Shown piece after piece: positions 8,153-16,808 of a stretch of DNA of 64,000 bases (position 1 is its first letter; each line of letters opens with the position of its first letter). Made by a program: the position numbers and the translations under genes. The DNA comes from Rubrivivax sp. (lineage in GTDB: Bacteria; Pseudomonadota; Gammaproteobacteria; Burkholderiales; Burkholderiaceae_C). The notes under the pieces are model-generated. The model ran no database searches. It saw only the letters and a program-made list of their open reading frames with translations, and was not told where the DNA came from. The stretch is from NCBI GenBank assembly GCA_020248945.1, contig JADCGQ010000008.1, forward strand, positions 1 to 64,000. Reading direction: 5' to 3'.

Positions 8153-8430
8153 CAGGCCGGCTTGTCGCCCGCGTCGGGCTGAGTCTCGCCGGTCGGTGAG
8201 TCAGCCATGCTTGCGGGCTTGCTCAGGACCAGTTCGACGCCGAGGATGCCCAGCAGCTTCAGGAGCCTGCCCACACCGACGGTTTCCGCGTTGCGCTCCA
8301 GGGTCGAGTAGGTTTGTTGGGTGACGCCCAGGCGCAAGGCGACTTCGCTCTGGGTCAGGCCCGACTCCTTGCGAAAGGCTTGGAGCAGGACGGACAGTTG
8401 CTCGGCTGTGCGCAGGGGGTGGTCGCTCAT
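8149..8430 (-). CDS. hipB: HipB-type HTH antitoxin
   Basis: 93 residues from ATG 8430; the frame extends to 8466, but the upstream part overlaps the operator and lacks homology. The Xre-type HTH reads LSVLLQAFRKESGLTQSEVA, LRLGVTQQTYSTLERN, RLLKLLGILGVELVL. The C-terminal tail is disordered (SPTGETQPDAGDKPAW), as in HipB proteins. It is translated just before HipA with a four-base overlap, neutralises HipA and should bind the inverted repeat upstream. Confidence 0.9.
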   Translation of the reverse strand: MSDHPLRTAEQLSVLLQAFRKESGLTQSEVALRLGVTQQTYSTLERNAETVGVGRLLKLLGILGVELVLSKPASMADSPTGETQPDAGDKPAW

Positions 8431-8461
8431 ACAGCCTCCAGGGTGTGGATGCGATTCACAG

Positions 8462-8495
8462 ATCATAGACTGTTTCTGATCCTCACAGCCTATGA
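8462..8495 (-). promoter_or_regulatory. Candidate hipBA operator/promoter
   Basis: TCATAGACTGT (8463-8473) and ACAGCCTATGA (8485-8495) form an 11-bp inverted repeat with one mismatch and an 11-base spacer, starting 32 bp upstream of the hipB ATG. On the minus strand the inner arm contains TATGAT (8467-8462), a good -10 hexamer; the -35 is weak. An operator over the promoter fits HipB autorepression. The binding site assignment is inference. Confidence 0.6.
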
Positions 8496-8928
8496 ACTGT
8501 ATCGACGGTCGACAGGCCTGGACGTGTGGCGTCTCGCCGCGGCGTCCTACTCGGCACGACGGCGCGCCGTCCGGCAGGTAACAACCTCATCGTGCGACGT
8601 GAGCTGTTGATGCAGCAGATGTCTTGTGCACCTCAGCGCAGCTGCCAGCCGGAACTTGGGAAGGCTCACACCCGCGCGAGTCTGAAGACGGGCGCCAGCG
8701 AGTTCAGGTAGGCGCTCTGCAGACTCGAGTTCTGCGGCGGCATGGAAAACTCGTCGCAGTTCGCTTGGGTCGCGAACAACGCCAAGAAATCCATTCCGCG
8801 CGCGACCGCCGTTGATGCCGCCGGGCAGTCTGCTTGGCGTTCCGTGCGCGCAGCGACTCCCAGGGCGAGTTGCCTTCCAGGTGCCGCGCCAACTCCATGG
8901 CGTCGTGCAGGATCCGGCCTACCACCGG

Positions 8929-9042
8929 CAGCCGCAGGCCCTCCCGCAGCACCTCGCTGGCGTTCTGGTAGCGACCGGACTGCACCAGGGACTCCACCAA
9001 CTGCTGTTGATGCTCGCTCAGGATGACGTTGCGAGTGGGCAT
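8929..9042 (-). pseudogene. ParD/CopG-like antitoxin, N-terminal fragment
   Basis: ATG 9042 gives MPTRNVILSEHQQQLVESLV followed by QSGRYQNASEVLREGLRL, an excellent match to the ribbon-helix-helix N-terminus of ParD antitoxins. After residue 38 the frame continues to 8704, but the family C-terminus is gone. Instead there is unrelated sequence (HDAMELARHLEGN) and then low-quality Arg-rich translation. No ParE toxin follows. This looks like a deletion fusion, leaving a DNA-binding stub without its toxin-binding part. Confidence 0.6.
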
Positions 9043-9162
9043 GTGGCAGGACTCCGAACATTGCAGACCCTGCCCAGCCCGCGATCAGACCCACCGAGGA
9101 CGTTGACTTTCTGGCGCAGCCACTGGTCGTCGAAGCTGGCCGTGGATGTCAGCGGTGGAGCC

Positions 9163-10461
9163 TCATTTGACGCGAAGCACGTCCAGCGTCGACACCGGCG
9201 AGGCGGCGTTTCCCCACGACTGCCGGATGAACGTGGAGACGGCGGCGATCTCCGCCTCGTCGAGTTCCTGCCCATAGGGCGGCATGCCGAAAGGCTGGCG
9301 GTTGCCCGCCGTGGTGGGCATGAAGCCACCGTGGCGAATCGCCTTCACGACATTGAGATGCGACGCGAGGTTCACCGCGCGGTTGCCGGCGAGCGCGGGG
9401 TACATCCCCGGCACGCCTTGTCCCTGTTCGCCGTGGCAGGCCGCGCAGTGCGCTTCATGGATCTTGCGGCCGGCGGCCATCACTTCCGCATCGGCGGGGC
9501 TGGGCCTGGCAGGCGGCCGCATCGCGACGGGAATCGAGGCCAGGTAGCGGGCCATCGCGCCCAGGTCCGCCTCGCTCAGGTACTGGGTGCTGCTGAACAC
9601 CACCTCGGCCATCGGCCCGGATGCCGACGCGTGCGCCGACACGCCGTCCCTGAGCAGCTTGACGATCTGTTCGCGGGGCCAGCGCTGCACACCCGCTTCG
9701 TCGGGTGATGCCAGGGACGGCGCGTACCAGCCTCCGCCGGGCATCCCGCCGCCCGCGAATGCGGCGTTCAGGCGCGTGCCACCGAGCGCGTCGCGGCCGG
9801 AGTGGCAGGCTGCGCAGTGGCCCAGACCCTCGACGAGGTACCTGCCGCGGTTCCACTCGGCGCTCTGCCCGGCATCGGGCTCGAAGCCGCCGGGCCGGAA
9901 GTACAGCGCCCGCCAGACGGCCAGCGCGGCCTGTGTGTTGTACGGAAAGCGCAGTGCGTGCGGTGTGTTGGGCCTTTGAACCGCCGGCACCGAACGAAGA
10001 AACGCATAGAGCGCATCCGAGTCTTCGCGCGACACATGCGTGTAGCTGGTGTACGGAAAGGCCGGGTACAAAAGGCGGCCGTCTTTCGAGCGCCCGTGGT
10101 GCAGGCTGCGCCAGAACTCGCCGGCCGACCACAGGCCGATGCCGGTGGCGGCGTCGGGCGTGATGTTCGGCGCCACGACGACACCGAAGGGCGTGTCGAC
10201 GCCGCGGCCGCCGGCGAGTGTGGCGCCACCGTCCGCCGTGTGGCAGCCCATGCAGTTGCCGGCTCGGGCAAGGTAGGCCCCGCGTGCGATGACGTCAGCC
10301 GAAGCCGGTGGGGCTGGGATACCGGCCGCTTCCAGTGGGGCCTCGCCGCGAACGTTCAGCCAGGCCACCCCGGCCGACAGCATCACGATCAGCATGACGG
10401 CCAGCACCAGCCCGGTGCCGCCCGCGCGCCATGCCCGCGTGTGCAGGTCTATCGGCTTCAC
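9163..10461 (-). CDS. Membrane-anchored triheme cytochrome c (dehydrogenase cytochrome-subunit type)
   Basis: 432 residues from a GTG at 10461 overlapping the stop of the upstream cytochrome gene (GTGA). An N-terminal membrane segment (GTGLVLAVMLIVMLSAGVAWL) is followed by three haem sites: CMGCH, CAACH and CAACH. The surroundings (ARGAYLARAGNCMGCHTADG, FGVVVAPNITPDAATGIG, YLVEGLGHCAACH) are typical of the cytochrome subunit of membrane alcohol or gluconate dehydrogenases, which passes electrons to quinone or oxidase. No dehydrogenase subunit is next to it, so the electron donor is unknown. Confidence 0.85.
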   Translation of the reverse strand: MKPIDLHTRAWRAGGTGLVLAVMLIVMLSAGVAWLNVRGEAPLEAAGIPAPPASADVIARGAYLARAGNCMGCHTADGGATLAGGRGVDTPFGVVVAPNITPDAATGIGLWSAGEFWRSLHHGRSKDGRLLYPAFPYTSYTHVSREDSDALYAFLRSVPAVQRPNTPHALRFPYNTQAALAVWRALYFRPGGFEPDAGQSAEWNRGRYLVEGLGHCAACHSGRDALGGTRLNAAFAGGGMPGGGWYAPSLASPDEAGVQRWPREQIVKLLRDGVSAHASASGPMAEVVFSSTQYLSEADLGAMARYLASIPVAMRPPARPSPADAEVMAAGRKIHEAHCAACHGEQGQGVPGMYPALAGNRAVNLASHLNVVKAIRHGGFMPTTAGNRQPFGMPPYGQELDEAEIAAVSTFIRQSWGNAASPVSTLDVLRVK

Positions 10462-11213
10462 GGGTTGCCGCTGCCGCAATGGACGGGCAGCGGCAGCGCC
10501 GAAGCGGCCTCCGGTTTCGTGCCCGTCGGCGGGCTCTGTGCCGAGAGCCAGCGCGCCACGACACTCACCTCGTCGTGGGTCAGCCGCTTGGCGACGTCGG
10601 CCATGCAGTCGGGTGCGGCAGCCGCGCGCAGATCGGTGCGCCACGCGCCCAGCTGCGCCATCAGGTAGTCGGCCGAGAGCGTCAGCAGCCCGGGCATCGC
10701 GGGCAAGCGCCCGGCCATGCTGCTGCCATGGCAGGCGGTGCACGCCGGAATCTGGCGCTCCGGCACGCCCTTGAAGACCAGCCGCTCGGCGGCCTGCTGC
10801 TGCTGTTCGGTCAGGCCGTGCGCCAGGGCGGGCGCATACGGCAGATCGAGCGCCGAGAAGTAGCGGGCGATGTCGCGCAGGTAGTCATCGCTCATGTGTT
10901 GCGTCAGGTGCCTCATCGCCGGATTGCGGCGGCGGCCCTCTCTGAAGTTCTTCAGCTGATGGAACAGGTAGCCCTCGGGCTTGCCGGCGATGCGCGGGAA
11001 GTAGCCCGTGCGGGTGGCGCGGCCCTGCTGCCCGTGGCACATCACACAGGCCTGCATGCGTTGCGCCATCGTGTCGCGCACGGCGGCGGTTGCGGCGGCT
11101 TCCGGCGCTGCGGGGGCCGACGGGGCTTGCGCCCAAGCCGGCACGGCAGCCCAGACGACCGCCATGAACACCCACCCCCGCGCTTGGGCCCGCACGACAC
11201 CCCGGTTTCTCAT
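10458..11213 (-). CDS. Diheme c-type cytochrome (cytochrome c4-like)
   Basis: 251 residues from ATG 11213; an upstream in-frame start is possible but would precede a clear signal peptide (GWVFMAVVWAAVPAWAQA). Two haem-binding motifs, CVMCH and CTACH, sit in duplicated halves, each with a following Met-ligand region, as in c4-type periplasmic cytochromes. The 4-base overlap with the triheme gene implies one operon and probably one electron-transfer chain. An Ala-rich linker follows the signal peptide. Confidence 0.82.
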   Translation of the reverse strand: MRNRGVVRAQARGWVFMAVVWAAVPAWAQAPSAPAAPEAAATAAVRDTMAQRMQACVMCHGQQGRATRTGYFPRIAGKPEGYLFHQLKNFREGRRRNPAMRHLTQHMSDDYLRDIARYFSALDLPYAPALAHGLTEQQQQAAERLVFKGVPERQIPACTACHGSSMAGRLPAMPGLLTLSADYLMAQLGAWRTDLRAAAAPDCMADVAKRLTHDEVSVVARWLSAQSPPTGTKPEAASALPLPVHCGSGNP

Positions 11214-11393
11214 CTTCAACGGCTGCCTTTCAGGCCGCGAGTGTGCCCATGCCGGCCGCACCGGCGCGGCGCGTGTGGGGTTGCCGCAGTGAGCAACCCC
11301 AGTCGGCAGGCCTCAGGGCGTGGCGTTGAACTCCCGCAGGCGAAGCCGCACGGGACTCACGCCATCCACGGATGGCGCCGCCGAGAGGGCGAA

Positions 11394-11750
11394 TCACCCG
11401 GCCTGCGAAGGGCTTGGCGCGGTCACGGGCGTCAACGGGTCCGCGGGGATCAGGATCCACATCAGCAGGTAGAGCAACACCCCGGTTCCGGCGCACAAGG
11501 CCAGCAAGGCGAAGAGCAGGCGCCAGATCCAGCTCTCGACACCGGTCATGCGTGCGACGCCACCGCACACGCCTCCGAGCCAACGGTCGCTTCTGCTGCG
11601 GCGCAGGGCATTGATGGCCTGCAGGGCAGGTGCCGAGACATCGGGCGTGCCGCCCAGAACGCGCGCCTTGGCCCGCGCAAACTCCTCGTCCGACAGCACG
11701 CCGCGCTCGTGCAAGGCAGCCAGCCGACCCAACTCTTCGCTCATGCTCAT
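11394..11750 (-). CDS. PspC-domain membrane protein with SHOCT-like N-terminus
   Basis: 118 residues from ATG 11750 (ATG 11744 also possible). The N-terminus (ELGRLAALHERGVLSDEEFA) is a SHOCT-type short helical segment; the middle is the PspC signature (RWLGGVCGGVARMTGVESW). Then comes a membrane segment, FALLALCAGTGVLLYLLMWI. PspC-domain proteins sense or counter envelope stress. Single gene, no obvious operon partner. Confidence 0.85.
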   Translation of the reverse strand: MSMSEELGRLAALHERGVLSDEEFARAKARVLGGTPDVSAPALQAINALRRSRSDRWLGGVCGGVARMTGVESWIWRLLFALLALCAGTGVLLYLLMWILIPADPLTPVTAPSPSQAG

Positions 11751-11888
11751 GATGTGTGTCCTCAAGGACCGACGGTCCAGGAGCGCAGTTTGGTCCGACA
11801 GCCCGGTTCTTCAAGTGACCTGCGACAAACTGCCATCCCGAGTGACAGGCCGCCGCTGAACAGAGCCCGCCATCGGCTCGAGCCCAGC

Positions 11889-13682
11889 TCAGTCCATCGC
11901 CGCCAGCTGCTGCAACTGCACCAGCCGCTGGTACAGCCCGCCCTCGATGTCCATCAGGGCGCCATGGGTGCCGCGCTCGGCGATGCGGCCATGGTTGAGC
12001 ACCACGATGTCGTCGGCGGCGCGGATGGTCGAGAGCCGGTGCGCGATGGCCACCACCGTGACGCGCCCGCGCAGGCCGGTCAGGGCCTGCTGCACCACGG
12101 CCTCGGTCTCGCTGTCGATGTGCGAGGTGGCCTCGTCGAGCAGCAGGATGCGGGGCTGGCCGGCCAGCGCGCGGGCCATGGCGATGAGCTGCTTTTCGCC
12201 CACCGACAGCCGCGCGCCGCCTTCGCCCAGCGGCGTGTCGTAGCCCTGCTCCAGCCGGCGGATGAAGCCGTCGGCGTGCGCGGCCCGCGCCGCGGCCTCG
12301 ATCTCGGCGTCGGTCAGGCCGCGGCCCATGTCGATGTTCTCGCGCGCGCTGGCGGCCAGCAGAAAGGGCTCCTGCGGCACCAGCCACACGGCGCGCCGGA
12401 ACTCGTCGTCGCCCAGCTGCTCGATCGGCTGGCCGTCGATGTGCAGCGTGCCCGCCGGCGCGGCGTAGAAGCGCAGCAGCAGCGACAGCAGCGTGCTCTT
12501 GCCCGAGCCCGTGTGGCCGACGATGCCCACGAAGCTGCCGGCCGCGATCTCGAGGTTCAGGCCGTGCAGCACCGGCCGCCCCGGCAGGTAGGCGAAGTCC
12601 AGCGCGCGCACGCTGATCGCGCCCTGGCTCACCTGCGCCTGCGCGGTGGCGCGGGGCGCCTCGGCCTCGTCGAGCAGGGTGTTCACGCGCGCAGCCGCCA
12701 CCATGGCCTGCTGCAGCTGCGAGAACTGCATGGTGATCTGGATCAGCGGCTCGACCACGCGCGAGATGTAGCTGATGAAGGCGTACAGCACGCCCACCTC
12801 GATGGCCGAGAGGCCGCCCAGCGCCTGCGTGCTGCGCCAGCTGAACACGCCGATCACCGCGGCCAGCAGCATCACGTTGAGCAGGTCGAGCACCGGCCGC
12901 AGCAGCCAGGCGTTGGCGCGCAGCTCCTGCCGGCGGGCGGCGTAGTGCGCGGCGTTGGTGGCGGCAAAGCGCTCCGCAAAGGCGGCGGTGGCGCCGCTGG
13001 CCTGCACCACCGCCATGCCCGCGATGGACTCGGCGGCCTGCGCGTTGATGTCGCTGCGCAGGGCGCGGCTGCGCATGACGGCGGGCGCCGAGAGCCGCTG
13101 GTACAGCCAGACGATGCCGAACACCGCCGGCGCCAGCAGCGCCACGATGAGCATCAGCCGCCAGTCCAGCCACGCCATGATCGCCAGCATGCCCACGAGC
13201 GTGATGACGCTGTCGAGCATCACGAACAGCACCTGCACGTACAGCGCCTTCACCGCCTCGGTGTCGTTGGTGACGCGGCTGACCAGCTGCCCCGTGATGG
13301 CGCCGTCGAAAAAGCGCATGGGCAGCCGCAGCACATGCCCGTACACCGCTTCGCGGATGCGCTGCACCGAGCGCATGGCCAGGCCCGCCAGGCGCACCAG
13401 CTGGCCGTAGCGCAGCCAGCTGGCCAGGCAGCCGGCCACCAGCGCGCCGCCCAGCAGGCCCACGATGGCCGGCAGCTCGGCGTCGCGCGGCATCAGGTAG
13501 CGGTCGATGAAGGCCTTGCCGAGCAGCGGGCCCAGGGCCTCGAGCGCGGCGGCCACGGCCAACCACACCAGGGCGCCCTTCAGCAGCGCGATCTCGGGCA
13601 GCGCCGCGCGCTGCAGCAGCTGCAGCGCGGCGCGGCGCTCGCCGGCCGGCGCGGGGCCGCTGGGCGTGGGCTCACTCGGCAT
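11889..13682 (-). CDS. Multidrug ABC exporter half-transporter, MdlB/SmdB type
   Basis: 597 residues: an N-terminal six-helix membrane domain followed by an ABC ATPase. Walker A is GHTGSGKST near residue 387, the signature is the unusual LSVGEKQ near 492 that is normal for MdlB, and Walker B with catalytic Glu is LLLDEATSHID near 515. It starts inside the end of the upstream half-transporter (11-bp overlap), so the two are made together and should form a heterodimeric drug or lipid exporter with one fully catalytic site on this subunit. Confidence 0.92.
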   Translation of the reverse strand: MPSEPTPSGPAPAGERRAALQLLQRAALPEIALLKGALVWLAVAAALEALGPLLGKAFIDRYLMPRDAELPAIVGLLGGALVAGCLASWLRYGQLVRLAGLAMRSVQRIREAVYGHVLRLPMRFFDGAITGQLVSRVTNDTEAVKALYVQVLFVMLDSVITLVGMLAIMAWLDWRLMLIVALLAPAVFGIVWLYQRLSAPAVMRSRALRSDINAQAAESIAGMAVVQASGATAAFAERFAATNAAHYAARRQELRANAWLLRPVLDLLNVMLLAAVIGVFSWRSTQALGGLSAIEVGVLYAFISYISRVVEPLIQITMQFSQLQQAMVAAARVNTLLDEAEAPRATAQAQVSQGAISVRALDFAYLPGRPVLHGLNLEIAAGSFVGIVGHTGSGKSTLLSLLLRFYAAPAGTLHIDGQPIEQLGDDEFRRAVWLVPQEPFLLAASARENIDMGRGLTDAEIEAAARAAHADGFIRRLEQGYDTPLGEGGARLSVGEKQLIAMARALAGQPRILLLDEATSHIDSETEAVVQQALTGLRGRVTVVAIAHRLSTIRAADDIVVLNHGRIAERGTHGALMDIEGGLYQRLVQLQQLAAMD

Positions 13683-15414
13683 CGAGCGAGGCCTCCAGTT
13701 GCTGCACGCGCCATTGCGTGGCGTACCAGCCGCCCTGCGCCACCAGCTCGCGGTGGCTGCCGCGCTCGGTGGCCTGGCCGTGGCGCAGCACCACGATCTG
13801 GTCGGCGTCGAGCAGGGTCGACAGGCGGTGGCTGGCGATGATCACCGTGCGGCCCTGGCGCTGGGTGCGCAGCGCGGCCAGGATCTGCGCCTCGGTGGCG
13901 GTGTCCACGGCGGAGAGCGCGTCGTCCAGCAGCAGCAGGGGCGCGTCGGCGAGCAGCGCGCGCGCGATCGCCACGCGCTGGCGCTGGCCGCCCGAGAGCG
14001 TGACACCGCGCTCGCCCACCGGGGTGTCGTAGCCCTGGGGCAGGCGCTCGATGTCGTCGTGCACCGCCGCCTGGCGCGCCACGGCCTCGATCTCGGCGCG
14101 GCTGGCGCCGGGCCGTGCCAGCGCGATGTTCTCGGCCACCGTGGCCGAGAACAGGAAGGCCTCCTGCGGCACCCAGGCGATGCCCGCGCGCAGCGCCGCC
14201 AGCGTGTAGTCGGCCAGCGGCCAGGGGCCCCATTGGATGCCGCCCTGCTGCGGCGTCCATTGCCGCAGCAGCAGCTTGAGCAGTGTGCTCTTGCCGGCGC
14301 CCGTGGGGCCCACCAGCCCCAGCGTCTGGCCCGCGGGCAGCTGCAGCGACACGCCCTGCAGCGCGGGCTCGGCCTGGCCCGGGTAGCTGAAATGCAGGCC
14401 CTGCACGGCGATGGCGCCGGGCTGCACGGGGGCCACCGTGCCGTGGTCATCCACGCTCAGCGGCTCAGCCAGCACGGGCTCAAGCCGGGCCCAGGCGGCG
14501 CGCCCGCGCTCGATGAGCGCCAGCACCCAGCCGGCCGCGAACATGGGCCAGATGAGCTGGCCGAGGTACATGCCGAAGCTGGTGAGCTGGCCCACCGTCA
14601 TCTCGCCGCGCCACACCAGCCAGCCGCCGAAGCCCAGCGCCAGCACGACGGCCGCACTCAGGGTGAAGCCCACGGCCGGCTCGTAGGCCGCCTCCCAGCG
14701 CTGGGCGTCCAGGCTGGCGTCGGCGGCGTCCTTGGCGAGCTCGCCGAAGCGCCGGCTGCTGCGCGCCTCCAGCCCCAGGGCGCGCAGCGTGCGCACGCCC
14801 GACAGGCTTTCCTGGACATGGTCGTTGAGCTGGCCGAAGGCCGTGAGCGCCTGGCGCGAGGCCTCGTGCACGTGGCGCGAGATCCACCAGAAGGCCAGCG
14901 CCATCAGCGGAAACGGCAGCAGCACCACGAGGGCCAGGCGCCAGTCCACCCCGAGCGTCATCATGGCCACGACGAGCACCAGCGTCAGCGTGCCGTCGAA
15001 GCCGGCCAGCATGGCCTCGCCTGCGGCCATCTCGACCGCGTCGACATCGTTGGTGGCCAGGGCCATCAGGTCGCCCGTGCGGCGCGTCTGAAAGAAGCGC
15101 GGGCCCTGCAGCGAAAGCCGCTGGTAAAGCCGGGTGCGCAGCTCCACCCCCATGCGGTAGGCCGCGGCGTAGAGCTTGAGCCGCCAGCCCACGCGCAGGC
15201 CGTAGATGACCACGCCGGCGGCCAGCAGCAGGCCCAGCTCGCGCAGCAGCGCGGCGCCGTGCAGCTGGCGTGCGAGCAGCGCGTCCACCATCTGCCCCAC
15301 CTGGCGCGGCAGCCAGACGATCAGCACCGCAATGCCGAGCAGCATGAGCCCCGACGCGGCATAGGCGCGCCAATGGCGGACGACGAAGCCACCGATCAGG
15401 CGGTAAAGCGACAT
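13672..15414 (-). CDS. Multidrug ABC exporter half-transporter, MdlA/SmdA type
   Basis: 580 residues from ATG 15414 ([15 protein letters not shown]). Membrane domain, then Walker [10 protein letters not shown] near residue 370, signature [15 protein letters not shown] near 471 and Walker [13 protein letters not shown] near 493. The Asp in place of the catalytic Glu after Walker B is also found in E. coli MdlA, so it is a family trait of the degenerate site rather than a defect. Partner of the MdlB-type gene downstream. Confidence 0.92.
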   Translation of the reverse strand: MSLYRLIGGFVVRHWRAYAASGLMLLGIAVLIVWLPRQVGQMVDALLARQLHGAALLRELGLLLAAGVVIYGLRVGWRLKLYAAAYRMGVELRTRLYQRLSLQGPRFFQTRRTGDLMALATNDVDAVEMAAGEAMLAGFDGTLTLVLVVAMMTLGVDWRLALVVLLPFPLMALAFWWISRHVHEASRQALTAFGQLNDHVQESLSGVRTLRALGLEARSSRRFGELAKDAADASLDAQRWEAAYEPAVGFTLSAAVVLALGFGGWLVWRGEMTVGQLTSFGMYLGQLIWPMFAAGWVLALIERGRAAWARLEPVLAEPLSVDDHGTVAPVQPGAIAVQGLHFSYPGQAEPALQGVSLQLPAGQTLGLVGPTGAGKSTLLKLLLRQWTPQQGGIQWGPWPLADYTLAALRAGIAWVPQEAFLFSATVAENIALARPGASRAEIEAVARQAAVHDDIERLPQGYDTPVGERGVTLSGGQRQRVAIARALLADAPLLLLDDALSAVDTATEAQILAALRTQRQGRTVIIASHRLSTLLDADQIVVLRHGQATERGSHRELVAQGGWYATQWRVQQLEASLDAE

Positions 15415-15817
15415 GGGGCGTGCGATGGCCGGGGCGCGGGCCTGCGGGAGGGGTGGCACCGGGCCTGGGTGGCGCGGTGGCTGCTACCACGGCGCTGGCG
15501 GGACCGGGCGCGGAGCGGGAGGCGGATTCTAGGGTTGCGGCGGAAGGGAGCCGGGGCGTGAAGCGGCCACAGGGCCGCTCGGGCTGGTGGTCGAGCAAGA
15601 CCTGCCGCCGTGGGCCGGGGCGGCGAACCGCATGACCACACATCGGGGCTCTCAGGGCTGATCCGAGCGGCTGCTGGACAGCGCCGCGACGGGCCGCTTC
15701 GGCGCCGTTCGGATCTGCCTGCCGTTGGTCGGCGCTGCAGGCGTGCGGGCTTGGGCTCCATCGTCGACTCGCACGGCCGCCAGCGCAGGACGCCGCCGCT
15801 CGTGTAGTGTTGTGCGG
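15415..15817. other. Divergent intergenic region
   Basis: 403 bases between the mdlA-like gene and the DUF427 gene, which point away from each other. It must hold both promoters, but no strong sigma-70 match, operator or small gene was recognised. Confidence 0.4.
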
Positions 15818-16384
15818 ATGGCGTCGCCGACACCGCCCCCACCACCCTGGCTGCAAGCGGCCCGTGAGCAATGGGTCTGGCGCGGCCAGGCGCGGCCTGC
15901 CTTTGCCTCCGATCCCGGACCTGGCCAGACCTCGGTCTGGGACTTCCCTCGCCCGCCGCGATTGGCGCCCGAGTCGCGCGAGGTGCGCATCGTCTGGGGC
16001 GGCGTGCCGGTCGCGTGCAGCACGCGCGCAGTGCGCGTGCTGGAGACCGCGCACCCGCCGACGTACTACATCCCCTGGTCCGATGTCGCGCGCCATCTGC
16101 TTCGGCCAGCGCCAGGCGGCTCGTTCTGCGAATGGAAGGGCCCAGCGCGTTACTGGAGCTTGGTCGATGACGACCGCAAACTGCCAGCGCACGCCTGGAG
16201 CTACCCACAGCCGATGGCCGGCGCCGAGGTGCTGGCCGAGTGCGTGGCCTTCTATGCCCGCGGTCTGGCGTGCAGCGTTGGCGGCCTGCCGGCCACGCCG
16301 CAGCCGGGTGGCTTCTACGGCGGCTGGGTCACGCCCGACCTGGCGGGGCCCTTCAAGGGTGAAGCTGGCAGCGAAACCTGGTGA
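15818..16384 (+). CDS. DUF427-domain protein
   Basis: 188 residues from ATG 15818. The single DUF427 domain is recognisable from VRIVWGGVPVACSTRAVRVL, then PPTYYIPWSDVARHLLRP, FCEWKGPARYWSLVDD, AWSYPQPM and the C-terminal FYGGWVTPDLAGPFKG. This small beta-rich domain is widespread in actinobacteria and proteobacteria and has no proven activity. The first ~25 residues are Pro-rich and may be partly untranslated. No operon partner apart from a PadR gene 100 bp on. Confidence 0.85.
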   Translation: MASPTPPPPPWLQAAREQWVWRGQARPAFASDPGPGQTSVWDFPRPPRLAPESREVRIVWGGVPVACSTRAVRVLETAHPPTYYIPWSDVARHLLRPAPGGSFCEWKGPARYWSLVDDDRKLPAHAWSYPQPMAGAEVLAECVAFYARGLACSVGGLPATPQPGGFYGGWVTPDLAGPFKGEAGSETW

Positions 16385-16487
16385 GGGTGGGCGCCATCCG
16401 CCGGCGCCACTCCAGCGATCGGACAGCGGCATCCATCGCGAGGATCAACGCCTTGACGCCGTCAATCTACGTATGCGGATTGAGTGC

Positions 16488-16808
16488 ATGAGCCGACCCC
16501 GTGCCCTGTCTCAACAAGCTCTGGCCGTCGTTGCCGTCCTGGTCGACTGCCACGCGTGGCAGCACGGCGACGACCTGATGGCGCAGGCCGGGGTGAAGTC
16601 CGGCACGCTGTACCCGTTGCTGATGCGGCTCGAAGCCCAAGGGATGCTGCAGGCACGCTGGGTCGACTCGCCCCAGCCCGGGCGGCCGCCTCGGCACGTC
16701 TACAGGTTGACGCCCGCAGGGCGCGACTGGGTGGCCTCTCTGGCTGAGTCTCTGGCAGCGCTGCGAGCCCCCTCCGCAGCGTGGCGCACCGCGAAAGGCG
16801 GTCCGTGA
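16488..16808 (+). CDS. PadR-family transcriptional regulator
   Basis: 106 residues from ATG 16488 (ATG 16473 also in frame). The winged helix reads ALSQQALAVVAVLVD, then GDDLMAQAGVKSGTLYPLLM, RLEAQGMLQARW and the wing RHVYRLTPAGRDW, all typical of PadR. Proteins of this class usually repress a neighbouring membrane protein. The following frame could start at a GTG overlapping this stop codon, but that frame closes after 19 codons (see the chimeric gene next to it). Confidence 0.85.
   Translation: MSRPRALSQQALAVVAVLVDCHAWQHGDDLMAQAGVKSGTLYPLLMRLEAQGMLQARWVDSPQPGRPPRHVYRLTPAGRDWVASLAESLAALRAPSAAWRTAKGGP

Noticed and set aside
10431-13841. A plus-strand open frame of 1136 codons over the cytochrome and ABC transporter genes
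   Set aside because: Antisense shadow of several minus-strand genes; Gln/Arg/His-rich translation without domains.
13672-15414. Asp instead of Glu after Walker B in the MdlA-type half as a defect
   Set aside because: Heterodimeric MdlA/MdlB exporters normally have one degenerate ATPase site; E. coli MdlA has the same change.
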